In this document: in pieces, positions 43,347-52,551 of the stretch
Layout of the letters: each line of letters opens with the position of its first letter
Position numbering within the stretch: position 1 is the stretch's first letter
NCBI GenBank assembly: GCA_016218045.1
Contig: JACRFB010000031.1
Location: 1 to 64,000 of the forward strand
Length of the DNA: 64,000 bases
Direction of reading: 5' to 3'
From: Ignavibacteriota bacterium
GTDB lineage: Bacteria > Bacteroidota > Ignavibacteria > SZUA-365
Made by a program: the position numbers and the translations under genes
The notes under the pieces: model-generated
What the model saw: the letters and a program-made list of their open reading frames with translations, nothing else
The model's database searches: none
Told to the model about the DNA's origin: nothing

Positions 43347-46193
43347 ATGAAACACATACCGATATACCTCGCCCTGTGTGTTGTGCTCTCGATTCACGGC
43401 CGCGCGCAGTATTCGCTGGTCAATCAGGCGATGACGCTCACGGGCTCCGGGTACGTATCCGTTCCGTATGCGGGCGCGTTCAACGCCGATCTGAACCAGA
43501 CGGGAATGTTGAGCATCGATGCGTGGGTGAATCCGACAGTGTTGTCCGGATATCAGACCATCGTCGGCAACGACTACGTGACAGGCTACTATCTAGGCAT
43601 CACGCCAAGCGGGCAGGTGCGCTTTTATCCGCGCGGCGGGACGTTGTACGACAGTCCGGGCACCATCGCGGCGAACACCTGGACACATGTGGGTGTGTCG
43701 TTCAACGCGCGGAAGGGCGATGTACGCGTGTATATCAACGGCGTGCTGAACGGCAGCACCACCATCGCGTCCGGCAGCGTCGGGTACGTCACCTCGGGCG
43801 ACCTGCGCATCGGGGCCGACAGGCAGTCGGGTTCACCCGCGTATTATTTCACCGGTCGCATCGACGAGGTGCGGATCTGGAATGCCGAGATTAGTTTTTC
43901 GAGCGCGGCGGGCCTGCTATACAAGGTGCCGCACGCCGTGTACAACGGACTGCATGGAGCCGACCTCGCCGCGGGCTGGCGCTTGAACGGCACTGCCGAC
44001 GGCGTCGACGGACAGTACGGCGGTTCCGCTTCCGGCTCGGGCGTCTCCTTCTCGGGCGCCTCGCTGCCGCCGCATTACACACGCATCGGCGCGCTGCTCA
44101 CGAATGTGCAGCCCATCACCGCCGCGGGGACGCAGGACTATTTCACCATCCCGCACGATGCATCGGTGTCGCTGCTGCAAAATTACACTCTCGAGTGCTG
44201 GGTGAAACCCTCGTCCACAAACGGCAGCACGTCGTATCAGACCTTCATCTCGAAGAGTTCGATCTACATGAATCAATGGACGTACTGGCTGGGGCTCAAC
44301 AAATCCACCGGCAAAGTGCGCTTTGTGCCGAACGGCGATTTTGCCGACGGGCTTGAATCGTCTCCGACTCTGACAACCGGCGTGTGGACACATGTGGCTG
44401 CGCGCTACACGGTGTCGGGAAACAGCCGCATCGCGCAGATCTTCATCAATGGGGCGCCCGCGGGCAGCAAGTCGTATTCGCGCAACGCGACGGCCAACCA
44501 ACTGCCCGTGCTGATAGGTCGCAGCGACGCCTCCGCCATGCCGGGCAACGGCTACGGCTACTCGGGCGTCATCGACGAGGTGCGCCTCTGGAACACCGCG
44601 CGCAGCGACGACGAGATCGCGAACAATCACCGCCTCGAGCTGAGCGGATCCGTCGCGGGCCTCGTCGCGTCGTATCATTTTGACGGCGACGTGCTCGATG
44701 CCTCCGGCACGGGAAACAACGGGTTCCATACTCTCGCGCCGTCCTCGATCGCCTATTTCCTCGACGCCTCGGATCTGCCCCCGCGTCCGACGATCACGGT
44801 CATCGCGGCGAACGGCGGCGAGACATGGACCATCGGCAGCACGCGCACGATACAGTGGAGCGCGTCGAATCTTTCGAAGGTGAAGATCGAACTCTCGCGC
44901 GACAATGGCGCGACCTATGCCGAAGTGCTCACGCCGTCGGTGAACGCGTCGCCCGGTTCACTGAACTGGGTGGTGACCGGACCCGAGACCGACAATGCAC
45001 GGATCCGTGTCACAACCACGACGTCCACCAGCGTGGCCGACGAGAGCAACACATCCTTCCGCATCATACAACCGCCGCCGGTGCTGCTGGTCTCGCCCTC
45101 GTCGCTGGTGTTCGCCGCGCCGCAGGCGGGTGCAGCGCCCCCGCCGCAAAAGCTGTACATAAGCAACACGGGTGGAGGCACGCTCACCTGGTCGGCCGAC
45201 GTCGGCATCACGCCATGGATCGCGGTGAGCCCCACAGCAGGATCCTCGAACACCGATTCGTTGGAGGTGACAATCACCGACACGAATCTGCCCGAGGGAT
45301 CATACAATGCGACCATCACGTTTGGAGGCAACGCCTCCAACATCCCCGTGTCTGTTCCGGTCACGTACCGTGTCACAAAGAAGCAGATCGTCTCCATTTC
45401 CGGCCGTGTGCTGTCGCCCGCGGGCGCTCCGCTGGCGGGTGTGGAAATTGGCGTGTTCGGCTCGATCAGCGCCTCGAGCAGCACCGACGGCACGGGTTTC
45501 TACATTGTGCCGGGTCTGCCCGCGGATTCGTACAATGTGATTCCGTCGAGTCCCTTCTACGATTTTGCGCCGCCGACACGCAGCTATCCCTCGCTGACCG
45601 GCGACGTGACCGACGCGAACTTCACCGCCACTGCGAAACGCGGCAAGGTGATGCTGCGCTGGCGCGAGGGGTGGAACCTGATCTCCTTCCCCGTAATCCC
45701 GGATATTACGGACCTCAAACTCCTCCTTCCCGCCTGCGAACTGCCCGCGTACCTGTACTCGGCCGCGAAGGGATACGAGGAAACGAGCACCGTGCAGTTC
45801 GGCAGAATGGAGATGTGGCTCAAGTTCAAGGGCAGTGACAGTGCCGAAGTACAGGGCCTGCTTCTCCCCGCGGTGCAGAAGATCGTGTCGGCGGCCGACG
45901 GTGGGTGGCATCTGATCGGCGTGCCGAGCGGACCCGTCGATGTGAGCGCCATGACACAGTCGCCATCGGGTATCATCGGCCAGATGTACGAGTACGATCC
46001 GTGGCTTGGGTACATTCCGCCCGTCGGTGGCGTGCTGCGTCCGGGCCGCGCCTACTTCATGCGCGCGATGGGTGACGGCAGCGTGCGTGTCGCCGCGCTC
46101 CGGCTCTTCTCGCCCTGGGTGCCGCTCCCGACGCTGCGGTACCCGAGCGCCGACGTGCTCCGCGACTATCCGCCCGCGCCCCCGCGCGAGTGA
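43347..46193 (+). CDS. Secreted protein with two LamG-type domains, no recognisable T9SS domain
   Basis: 948 residues with a signal peptide (VVLSIHGRAQ). Two concanavalin A-like LamG domains are at about 25-190 and 260-460 (each with ...TWTHVGVSFN or VWTHVAARY, and GRIDEVRIWN or GVIDEVRLWN). Then come a GGETWTIGSTRTIQWS unit, a BACON-like unit (SPSSLVFAAPQAG ... PWIAVSP), a carboxypeptidase-regulatory-like unit (ISGRVLSPAGAPLAGVEI) and a GWNLISFPV unit. The C-terminus (SADVLRDYPPAPPRE) lacks the sorting domain of its neighbours. It may be periplasmic, use another signal, or act as a complex partner. LamG domains suggest glycan binding. Confidence 0.85.
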   Translation: MKHIPIYLALCVVLSIHGRAQYSLVNQAMTLTGSGYVSVPYAGAFNADLNQTGMLSIDAWVNPTVLSGYQTIVGNDYVTGYYLGITPSGQVRFYPRGGTLYDSPGTIAANTWTHVGVSFNARKGDVRVYINGVLNGSTTIASGSVGYVTSGDLRIGADRQSGSPAYYFTGRIDEVRIWNAEISFSSAAGLLYKVPHAVYNGLHGADLAAGWRLNGTADGVDGQYGGSASGSGVSFSGASLPPHYTRIGALLTNVQPITAAGTQDYFTIPHDASVSLLQNYTLECWVKPSSTNGSTSYQTFISKSSIYMNQWTYWLGLNKSTGKVRFVPNGDFADGLESSPTLTTGVWTHVAARYTVSGNSRIAQIFINGAPAGSKSYSRNATANQLPVLIGRSDASAMPGNGYGYSGVIDEVRLWNTARSDDEIANNHRLELSGSVAGLVASYHFDGDVLDASGTGNNGFHTLAPSSIAYFLDASDLPPRPTITVIAANGGETWTIGSTRTIQWSASNLSKVKIELSRDNGATYAEVLTPSVNASPGSLNWVVTGPETDNARIRVTTTTSTSVADESNTSFRIIQPPPVLLVSPSSLVFAAPQAGAAPPPQKLYISNTGGGTLTWSADVGITPWIAVSPTAGSSNTDSLEVTITDTNLPEGSYNATITFGGNASNIPVSVPVTYRVTKKQIVSISGRVLSPAGAPLAGVEIGVFGSISASSSTDGTGFYIVPGLPADSYNVIPSSPFYDFAPPTRSYPSLTGDVTDANFTATAKRGKVMLRWREGWNLISFPVIPDITDLKLLLPACELPAYLYSAAKGYEETSTVQFGRMEMWLKFKGSDSAEVQGLLLPAVQKIVSAADGGWHLIGVPSGPVDVSAMTQSPSGIIGQMYEYDPWLGYIPPVGGVLRPGRAYFMRAMGDGSVRVAALRLFSPWVPLPTLRYPSADVLRDYPPAPPRE

Positions 46194-46245
46194 AAGAGAC
46201 CGCGGCGCCGTGAGGCGCGAGCGGAAGCGGCTTTTTCGTGTCGAC

Positions 46246-46281
46246 GAGCGGGCGGAGGAAACTCCGCCCGCTCTTGCTTTG
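46246..46281 (+). terminator. Terminator after the LamG protein
   Basis: A perfect 12-bp stem GAGCGGGCGGAG / CTCCGCCCGCTC closed by a GAAA tetraloop (46258-46261), followed by TTGCTTTG. The loop is of the stable GNRA type. Confidence 0.8.
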
Positions 46282-46436
46282 TATTGATCCGTGCATGATA
46301 TTCAGACAAGCAACCTCTCAATTATGGCATTACCACCGCGCGTCGTGCGCGGGGACCGAAGATCCGCACCGTACGAAGCGGACCTGAACTCGTCGGTCCG
46401 TGGTTCGCTCATCCCCACACAATCATCGAGGGCTTC

Positions 46437-48692
46437 ATGACATACAAACGTATCCTCTTTTCCGTATTGCTCGCCGTCACGCTGCTGGGTTTGACCCCGG
46501 TTGCGCAGGCGACCCACTTCCGCGGCGGAACGCTCACCTGGCAGCAGGCGGGTGGCAACAAGATCCGCTTCACGTTCAACGTGGCGTACCGGCGGTCGTT
46601 TCCGCTGTGGTCCTCCGTGATGCCCGGCGGCACGTTCAGCGACGCCGGCGACCGTTTCTACTTCGGCGACGGCGCGAATGTGGGACTCACGTTCACCGCC
46701 ACCGCCGTCGACCTGCCCAACGACATCGTGTTCGGCACGGCCGTCATCGAGCACATCTATCCGTCCACGGGGAATTTCATCGCGTACTTCACCGACTGTT
46801 GCCGCATCAGCACGCTGCGCGACGGCAACAACGACGCCAATTACCGCATGGAGACGAAGGTCAACGTGGGGTCGCCGTTTAACAACAGTCCGCTCATCTC
46901 CGCGCCCGGCATCGTGAACCTCGCCGTGGGACAGACGGCCGCCACGTTCAGTGTGGCCGCCACGGACCCCGACGGCAACGCCGTCTCGTACCGTCTCGCA
47001 ACCACAATCGAATCGGGACTCCCGACCGTCAGTCCCGTGGGACTGAGTCTCAACGGCAGCACCGGGCAGATCACGTTCAACACCGTCGGTACGACGGTGG
47101 GATGGACCTATGCGCTCGTGGTGGTTGCGGAGGACGGCACCTCGAAGGTGATGGCCGACTTCCTCATCCGCATCGTCGGGCCGTCGGCGTCGCCCGCGTT
47201 CATCGCGCCCACACCGACCGCGGGTGCCATCTTCACCGTCACTCCGCCGGGCAACACCGTGAACTTCACCGTGGCGGCGAGTGATCCCGACGCGGGAAGC
47301 GTGGTGTCGCTGCTGCCCTCGTCGCTCCCGCTCGGCGCAACGTTCACGCCGACGCTGTCGGGCGGTTCCACCGCATCGAGCGACTTCTCGTGGACTCCGT
47401 CGCTCGGGCAGCCGGGCACGTATCTCCTCACCTTCGTCGCGCGCGACAACGTGGGTGTGCAGGTGCAGCGCAGCTTCCAGGTCAACGTGCTGTGCCCGCT
47501 CAGCGTGACCCTCGCCGGTACCACGCCCGTCACCTGCCCCGGCGGCTCAGACGGCGCCATCGACGTGACGGTGACGAACGCCACGGCACCCGTGACGTAC
47601 ACGTGGACGGGACCGGGCGGGTACGCCTCGTCGTCGCTCGACATCAGCGGCCTCGCCGCCGGCACCTACGACCTCACCGTACGCGACGCGAACGCCTGCG
47701 TCGGCACGCTGCAGGTGGTGGTCGTGCAGGACGACGCGGTCGATCCGCAGATCACCGCACCGTCCGATGTGACCGTGTCGACGGATGCGGACCTGTGCAC
47801 AACCGCGGGCGTCAACGTGGTGCTCGGCACGCCGGCAACGTCCGACAACTGCACGGTGTCAACCGTGACAAACGACGCACCCTCCAGTTTCCCGATCGGT
47901 GCGACGATTGTGACATGGACCGTGACGGATCAGGACGGCAACGATGCCACCGCCACGCAGACCGTGACGGTCGAGGACAATCAGACGCCGGTCATCACTC
48001 CCGCGTCCGCGGCGACGATGTGGCCGCCGAATCATGCGTACGTGAGCTTCTCCGTGGCCGACATGATAACCTCGATCGGCGACAACTGCGCCACACTCGG
48101 CGCGGGTGATGCCGTAATCACATCCGCGTGGAGTGACGAAGCCGAGGATGCACAGGGTGGCGGCGACGGCAACACCGTCGACGACATCGTGATCGCGGCC
48201 GACTGCAAGTCGCTGCAGCTCCGCCGCGAAAGGCAGGGCGGTGGCAACGGCCGTGTGTATACCGTGAATCTCGCCGTGTCCGACGGCGCCGGCAACACCG
48301 GCACCGCGCAGTACCAGGTGAAGGTGCCGCACAACAACAACGGCACCGCCACGGACGACGGTCAGAACTACACGGAGAATTCCACGTGTGCAATCAGCAA
48401 GGCAGGCCGCGGCATCGCGGAGCTTCCCGCCGGCTACGCGCTCGAGCAGAACTATCCGAATCCGTTTAATCCGACCACGACGATCAGCTTCAGCATTCCG
48501 GCCGACAATGCCGTGCGCCTCGCGGTGTACGACATGTATGGCAGGGAAGTAGCCGTTGCAGCCGAAGGAACCTTCACCGCGGGCATGCACCGCGTAACTT
48601 TCGATGCGTCGGCCCTGCCGAGCGGCTCGTACATCTACGCGCTGCAGGCGGGATCCGTGCTCGTGCAGAAGACGATGCAGCTCGTGAAATAA
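46437..48692 (+). CDS. Secreted protein with SprB-type, HYR-like and T9SS sorting domains
   Basis: 751 residues with a signal peptide (GLTPVAQA). The N-terminal domain starts THFRGGTLTW. Then come cadherin-like/Ig-like units (NSPLISAPGIVNLAVGQTA, VAATDPDGNAVSYRL), a SprB repeat (GGSDGAIDVTVTNATAPVTY), and an HYR-like unit with paired cysteines (ITAPSDVTVSTDADLC ... ATQTVTVED). Residues about 669-751 are a type A T9SS domain (LEQNYPNPFNPTTTISF, VAVYDMYGREVAV). SprB repeats are known from gliding adhesins of Bacteroidota. It is separated from the upstream gene by a terminator, so it probably has its own promoter. Confidence 0.9.
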   Translation: MTYKRILFSVLLAVTLLGLTPVAQATHFRGGTLTWQQAGGNKIRFTFNVAYRRSFPLWSSVMPGGTFSDAGDRFYFGDGANVGLTFTATAVDLPNDIVFGTAVIEHIYPSTGNFIAYFTDCCRISTLRDGNNDANYRMETKVNVGSPFNNSPLISAPGIVNLAVGQTAATFSVAATDPDGNAVSYRLATTIESGLPTVSPVGLSLNGSTGQITFNTVGTTVGWTYALVVVAEDGTSKVMADFLIRIVGPSASPAFIAPTPTAGAIFTVTPPGNTVNFTVAASDPDAGSVVSLLPSSLPLGATFTPTLSGGSTASSDFSWTPSLGQPGTYLLTFVARDNVGVQVQRSFQVNVLCPLSVTLAGTTPVTCPGGSDGAIDVTVTNATAPVTYTWTGPGGYASSSLDISGLAAGTYDLTVRDANACVGTLQVVVVQDDAVDPQITAPSDVTVSTDADLCTTAGVNVVLGTPATSDNCTVSTVTNDAPSSFPIGATIVTWTVTDQDGNDATATQTVTVEDNQTPVITPASAATMWPPNHAYVSFSVADMITSIGDNCATLGAGDAVITSAWSDEAEDAQGGGDGNTVDDIVIAADCKSLQLRRERQGGGNGRVYTVNLAVSDGAGNTGTAQYQVKVPHNNNGTATDDGQNYTENSTCAISKAGRGIAELPAGYALEQNYPNPFNPTTTISFSIPADNAVRLAVYDMYGREVAVAAEGTFTAGMHRVTFDASALPSGSYIYALQAGSVLVQKTMQLVK

Positions 48693-48712
48693 CATCAGTC
48701 AGTGTCACACAG

Positions 48713-48742
48713 CGGCGGGCCGTCCTCCGGGATGGTCCGCCG
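48713..48742. terminator. Possible terminator between convergent genes
   Basis: A 9-bp stem with one wobble, CGGCGGGCC (48713-48721) with GGTCCGCCG (48734-48742), followed by TGTGTATTTT. It lies between the SprB-type protein and the convergent outer-membrane gene. Confidence 0.55.
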
Positions 48743-48827
48743 TGTGTATTTTGGATGCACTTTCACCGAAAAACGTGACAAGCGGAGATGTGTCAGGAGG
48801 AGCGAGGACCTAGGATCAAGGAGTGCA

Positions 48828-49670
48828 TCACCACATACCCGCGATCCGCATGCCGATATGCAGCGTGCTGAAATTCATGGTGTGCGGCGGCAGAAGGATT
48901 TCGGTGTCCGTTTCGACGGCTGAGGATGTTGTGACACGACCACCCGCCACCTCGAGGTCCGGCATCCAGCGGAACACAACTCCGAGGCCGATCAGCAGTG
49001 TACGCGTGATGCGCCACTCCGCTACCCCCAGGAGAAGGAGCCCGGTTTGCGGTGCGGTGTATGAATACCCTGATGTGGTCGAACTGTACCACCAGCGATC
49101 ACCAGATCCGGGAGTGTCACCAAAATCCACCGAGACGTCCGTGACACCGGCACCCACGCCGAATGTGAATCGCACGATCTTGGATCCCTGCGGGCGAGGC
49201 CATGGTTCGGCCGTGACCAGTGCGTAGTACCCCATGCTGGAGTGCCGTACACGCAGGCTCACCTGTCTCCTCTGATGATTGTATCCGGAGGCATCAACGT
49301 ACGGTTCCGAGCCGATGAACCGGCCGTGTGTGGCAAGTGCGGCCCCGAAGCCCCAATGCGACACACCCGTCCACTCCGCAGTGAGCAAAATTCCGCCGCC
49401 AGGAGTCACATTGCGGTAGCCGCTGAAGGTGTCTCCTCTACTCGGCCGCACATCGAAGTACATCGTACCCGTGAAAAAATCCTGATACGCGCCGCTGGCC
49501 GACATCACGCCCGCACCGTAGAAAACCCCGGCACGGAAAATCGTCCGCGCCGTGTCATCTCCCGTCGCGGAGAGCATCGCGGGTGATAACAGGCCCGCGA
49601 CGAGCAGGAGATATCCCGCGACAGAATTGCGCGATCCTCCGCGTGGCGAAGGGTGAGGCGGTATGTTCAT
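48828..49670 (-). CDS. Predicted outer-membrane beta-barrel protein, unknown function
   Basis: 280 residues from the ATG at 49670; open frame before it overlaps the upstream gene's stop. A signal-type segment (YLLLVAGLLSPAMLSA) is followed by alternating beta strands ending in aromatic residues (GFGAALATHGRF, FTFGVGAGVTDVSVDFG, LLIGLGVVFRWMPDLEV), a pattern of small outer-membrane barrels. No family is recognised. It is the third gene behind the two paralogues upstream on the same strand (20-base gap), so the three are likely one operon. Confidence 0.7.
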   Translation of the reverse strand: MNIPPHPSPRGGSRNSVAGYLLLVAGLLSPAMLSATGDDTARTIFRAGVFYGAGVMSASGAYQDFFTGTMYFDVRPSRGDTFSGYRNVTPGGGILLTAEWTGVSHWGFGAALATHGRFIGSEPYVDASGYNHQRRQVSLRVRHSSMGYYALVTAEPWPRPQGSKIVRFTFGVGAGVTDVSVDFGDTPGSGDRWWYSSTTSGYSYTAPQTGLLLLGVAEWRITRTLLIGLGVVFRWMPDLEVAGGRVTTSSAVETDTEILLPPHTMNFSTLHIGMRIAGMW

Positions 49671-49690
49671 CAAGTCGCTTCTCCCATGCA

Positions 49691-50998
49691 TCAGAAATAA
49701 TACGAGAAATTGAAGAACGGCATCCATGCGATGTCATCATCGGGCGATGAGAGAATGCCGATGTCGCCGGACGTCCGATGGCCGAAGAAACGGAATCCGA
49801 GAACCATGGGCACGTGTCCCCTTCCCGGTATGTATCCCAGATCAGCCATGACCTTCAGTCCCTCGCTCAGTCGGAGCTGTCCGCACAGGCCGAGCAGCTC
49901 GCTCCCTCTCCCGTCCTTGCCGAGCGTCGCATACGAACCGATCATACTGAGATTTACATCGGCGTCTCCCGTAGTCATAACGACGAACGGCAGCAGAGGT
50001 ATGGCATCCTGGCCGCCGATAGCTGTCAACCCCGAGGCGCCCAAGGCGAAGGCGAATCCATCCGAGGGATCGACGAGTTGCGCCTTGAATCCGAAGTGCA
50101 GAACAAGGCCCTCACTGAAAAGTCCCGGTACGAGAAAGGTACCCGTCGTGAGCGTGACCTGATCCGACACGCCGATTCCGACAGAGGTGAGACAGAATTC
50201 ATCGAATGCGAGATAGGTCGTACCCGACCTGACCGTGTATGCTGTTGGGAGCAGGAAACCCCGGAAACTGCTTGGATCGCCGTACCCGTATTCAGATCCC
50301 TTCGAGGCGGGGAAAACACGCGCGGCCGTGTCGCGGGACACCGCCCGCGCGGGAAGAGGAATATCGTCGGTGTCGTCGCTTTGCACAGCGAGGATTTCCG
50401 AGACAGGTGTTTTCACGATGCCGACACCTTGGACAACCACCGTCCATGTCGCGGAATCGATGACTGACACGCGTCCTTTCAACACGCTCCCGTTGCGCAG
50501 GCGCACCAATACCGTTTTGGACGAGTCCGCGCTGGCATGTGACAGGGCGTTGGCGCCGATGGGTGTGCCCAGTGCGAGCGGCGTCATCGCGCGCAGCCGG
50601 CCGACATCGATGCCGAGTTCCGCCGCGGACACGGACGTCCCGAGTTGCAGCGCCGCCGCTGTACCGCCCATGGTGTGCGTGCCCGCGACGAGGGCGTCGT
50701 GGTTCGTGATACGTTCAGCGATCTGTCGCAGCACCTGCTCGCGATATTCGATAAGCGTGTCGCGTCGGCCGTCGCTTCGCTCGATCTTTCCGTAGCACCG
50801 CCCGCCATGCATGAAGAAGAGTCCGGATTGAAAATCCGGAATCGAGCGAAACAACACGTACTTGTCGCGTTCAGCGCGCTCGAGCACCTGTCCCACCATC
50901 GGACTCAGGATTATGACGCGAACGCTGTCCTGCGCACGGGCGATCAGCGGAAGGATTACCGCACACACGACACAAATGGCTATGCGGAACGGGCTCAT
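49691..50998 (-). CDS. Outer-membrane-type protein, paralogue B of a tandem pair
   Basis: 435 residues with a signal peptide (ILPLIARAQ). Its layout matches the gene upstream. A first part has ERDKYVLFRSIPDFQS and DTLIEYREQ. A small Sm-like beta unit follows (RNGSVLKGRVSVIDS ... PVSEILAVQSDD). The C-terminal barrel-like half opens with DPSSFRGFLLPTAYTV and ends in an aromatic residue (NFSYYF), as expected for an outer-membrane barrel. Function unknown. Arisen by tandem duplication with the gene at 51045-52400, but the two are well diverged. Confidence 0.75.
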   Translation of the reverse strand: MSPFRIAICVVCAVILPLIARAQDSVRVIILSPMVGQVLERAERDKYVLFRSIPDFQSGLFFMHGGRCYGKIERSDGRRDTLIEYREQVLRQIAERITNHDALVAGTHTMGGTAAALQLGTSVSAAELGIDVGRLRAMTPLALGTPIGANALSHASADSSKTVLVRLRNGSVLKGRVSVIDSATWTVVVQGVGIVKTPVSEILAVQSDDTDDIPLPARAVSRDTAARVFPASKGSEYGYGDPSSFRGFLLPTAYTVRSGTTYLAFDEFCLTSVGIGVSDQVTLTTGTFLVPGLFSEGLVLHFGFKAQLVDPSDGFAFALGASGLTAIGGQDAIPLLPFVVMTTGDADVNLSMIGSYATLGKDGRGSELLGLCGQLRLSEGLKVMADLGYIPGRGHVPMVLGFRFFGHRTSGDIGILSSPDDDIAWMPFFNFSYYF

Positions 50999-51044
50999 GC
51001 AGTGGCCTTCTTCTCAACAGTGGCGGCTAGGCAATGCCCAGCGC

Positions 51045-52400
51045 TCAGAAGAAAATCGTGAAGTTCGCGAAGGGAATGCCCGTGCCGATGTCGAAATTTC
51101 CTTCACCGACAAGAAACATGAGACCGACATCCCCCGACATACGCGCACCAAAAAAGCGCACGCCGATTAAACCCGGCACCACATCTGCTCCGGGCACATA
51201 CGCCGCGTCGAACATCAGTTTGACTCCGGGCCCCACACGCGTCTGGCCTGAGACTCCCAGAAGTGTGCCGGTGTCGCCATCCTCGCCGAGAATGGTCGTC
51301 ATGCCCCCGACCATGCTGATATTCGCGTCGTAGTTGCCGGTGGTCACGACGATATACGGGAGCAATGGCAGGCCTGATTCACTGCCTATTGAAGTCAAGC
51401 CCGCCAGACCCATCGACATGGCGGTGCCGCCGCCGCCGAATAATTGCGCCTTGAGGTTGAAATGGAGAATCAGCCCGGATTCGTCGAACATCTCGAAGAG
51501 TGTAAGGAAGGTGCCCCCGCTCATCATGAAGCCGTTTGCAACGCCGCCGCCCACGGTCCCGATAACGATCATGTCGTCGCTGAAATACCATTCGCCGCGC
51601 GGCACGGTGTACGCCGTGGGCAGAACAAAACCGCGAAACGAACTTGGATCGGAGAAACGGAATGGCGATCCCTCCTGAGCGGGCAGCACTGCCACCGCGT
51701 CGTCTTTTTCCGGCGCGGGGGTTTCTGTTCCGGTCGCAGCACCAAGATTCACGGAGAGCACTTCGGCGACGGGGACGGTCATCACCCCGAGTCCATCGGC
51801 ATCAATACGTAACGTGGTCGAATCGAGCGAGAGCACGCGGCCTTTGATCACACTCCCGCTGCGCAGAAACACATTGGCTCTTTGTGACGAAACATCCGTC
51901 GCGGGAGCCGCGGCGGGAAGATCTGTCCCATGACCGGCAACCGGAAGATCGGTGGCGGGAGGCAGCACGAGGACGAGTGGTGTCACGGCCTTGAGCCGGG
52001 CCTTGTCCACACCGAGCGCGGTGAGAGGTACGGTTTCGCCCTGAAGCAGCACTGCCGGCTTCGAGCCCATCGTGTAGCGTCCGGCCGACAGCAGGTCGTG
52101 GTTGTCGATCCTTTCCGCCATCTGGAGCAGCGCGCGTTCACGATACTCGATGAGTGTGTCACGTGCCGCCTCGCCCGCGCGCAGACCGACGGCAGCATAA
52201 TACCTGCCGCTGTGCGAGAAGAATGTCGCGGACTGGAAGTCGGGCAAACTCCGGAACAGGCCGTACATATCGCGTTCTGCCCGGTCGATATCCGTTCCCA
52301 CACGCGGGCTGATTATCACGATGCGCGCGCTGTCCTGCGCGTGCATCACGGCCGGGAGCAACACGGCCAGAACCGCCAGAATCAAACTGTACCTCTGCAT
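51045..52400 (-). CDS. Outer-membrane-type protein, paralogue A of a tandem pair
   Basis: 451 residues from the ATG at 52400, which begins a signal peptide (ILAVLAVLLPAVMHAQ); open frame further upstream has no similarity to its partner. Shared features are ERDMYGLFRSLPDFQS, DTLIEYRERAL, the Sm-like unit (RSGSVIKGRVLSLDSTTLRI ... PVAEVLSVNLG) and a barrel-like half opening DPSSFRGFVLPTAYTV and ending FANFTIFF. A Pro/Ala/Thr-rich linker (ATDLPVAGHGTDLPAAAPAT), absent from the partner, sits before the Sm-like unit. First gene of the three-gene set. Function unknown. Confidence 0.75.
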   Translation of the reverse strand: MQRYSLILAVLAVLLPAVMHAQDSARIVIISPRVGTDIDRAERDMYGLFRSLPDFQSATFFSHSGRYYAAVGLRAGEAARDTLIEYRERALLQMAERIDNHDLLSAGRYTMGSKPAVLLQGETVPLTALGVDKARLKAVTPLVLVLPPATDLPVAGHGTDLPAAAPATDVSSQRANVFLRSGSVIKGRVLSLDSTTLRIDADGLGVMTVPVAEVLSVNLGAATGTETPAPEKDDAVAVLPAQEGSPFRFSDPSSFRGFVLPTAYTVPRGEWYFSDDMIVIGTVGGGVANGFMMSGGTFLTLFEMFDESGLILHFNLKAQLFGGGGTAMSMGLAGLTSIGSESGLPLLPYIVVTTGNYDANISMVGGMTTILGEDGDTGTLLGVSGQTRVGPGVKLMFDAAYVPGADVVPGLIGVRFFGARMSGDVGLMFLVGEGNFDIGTGIPFANFTIFF

Positions 52401-52551
52401 GCCTCGCTCCTCCATGGTGCCCGGAATCGGTGCAGCAAAAAGGTAGCGGTTTCCGGGAAGAGGCGCAATGAGGAATAGAGAAGCGTGTGAGGACCGTTCC
52501 ACGGTACGAAACGATTTTTGTACATTGCCGCGATCCATCAACGGGACGTCC

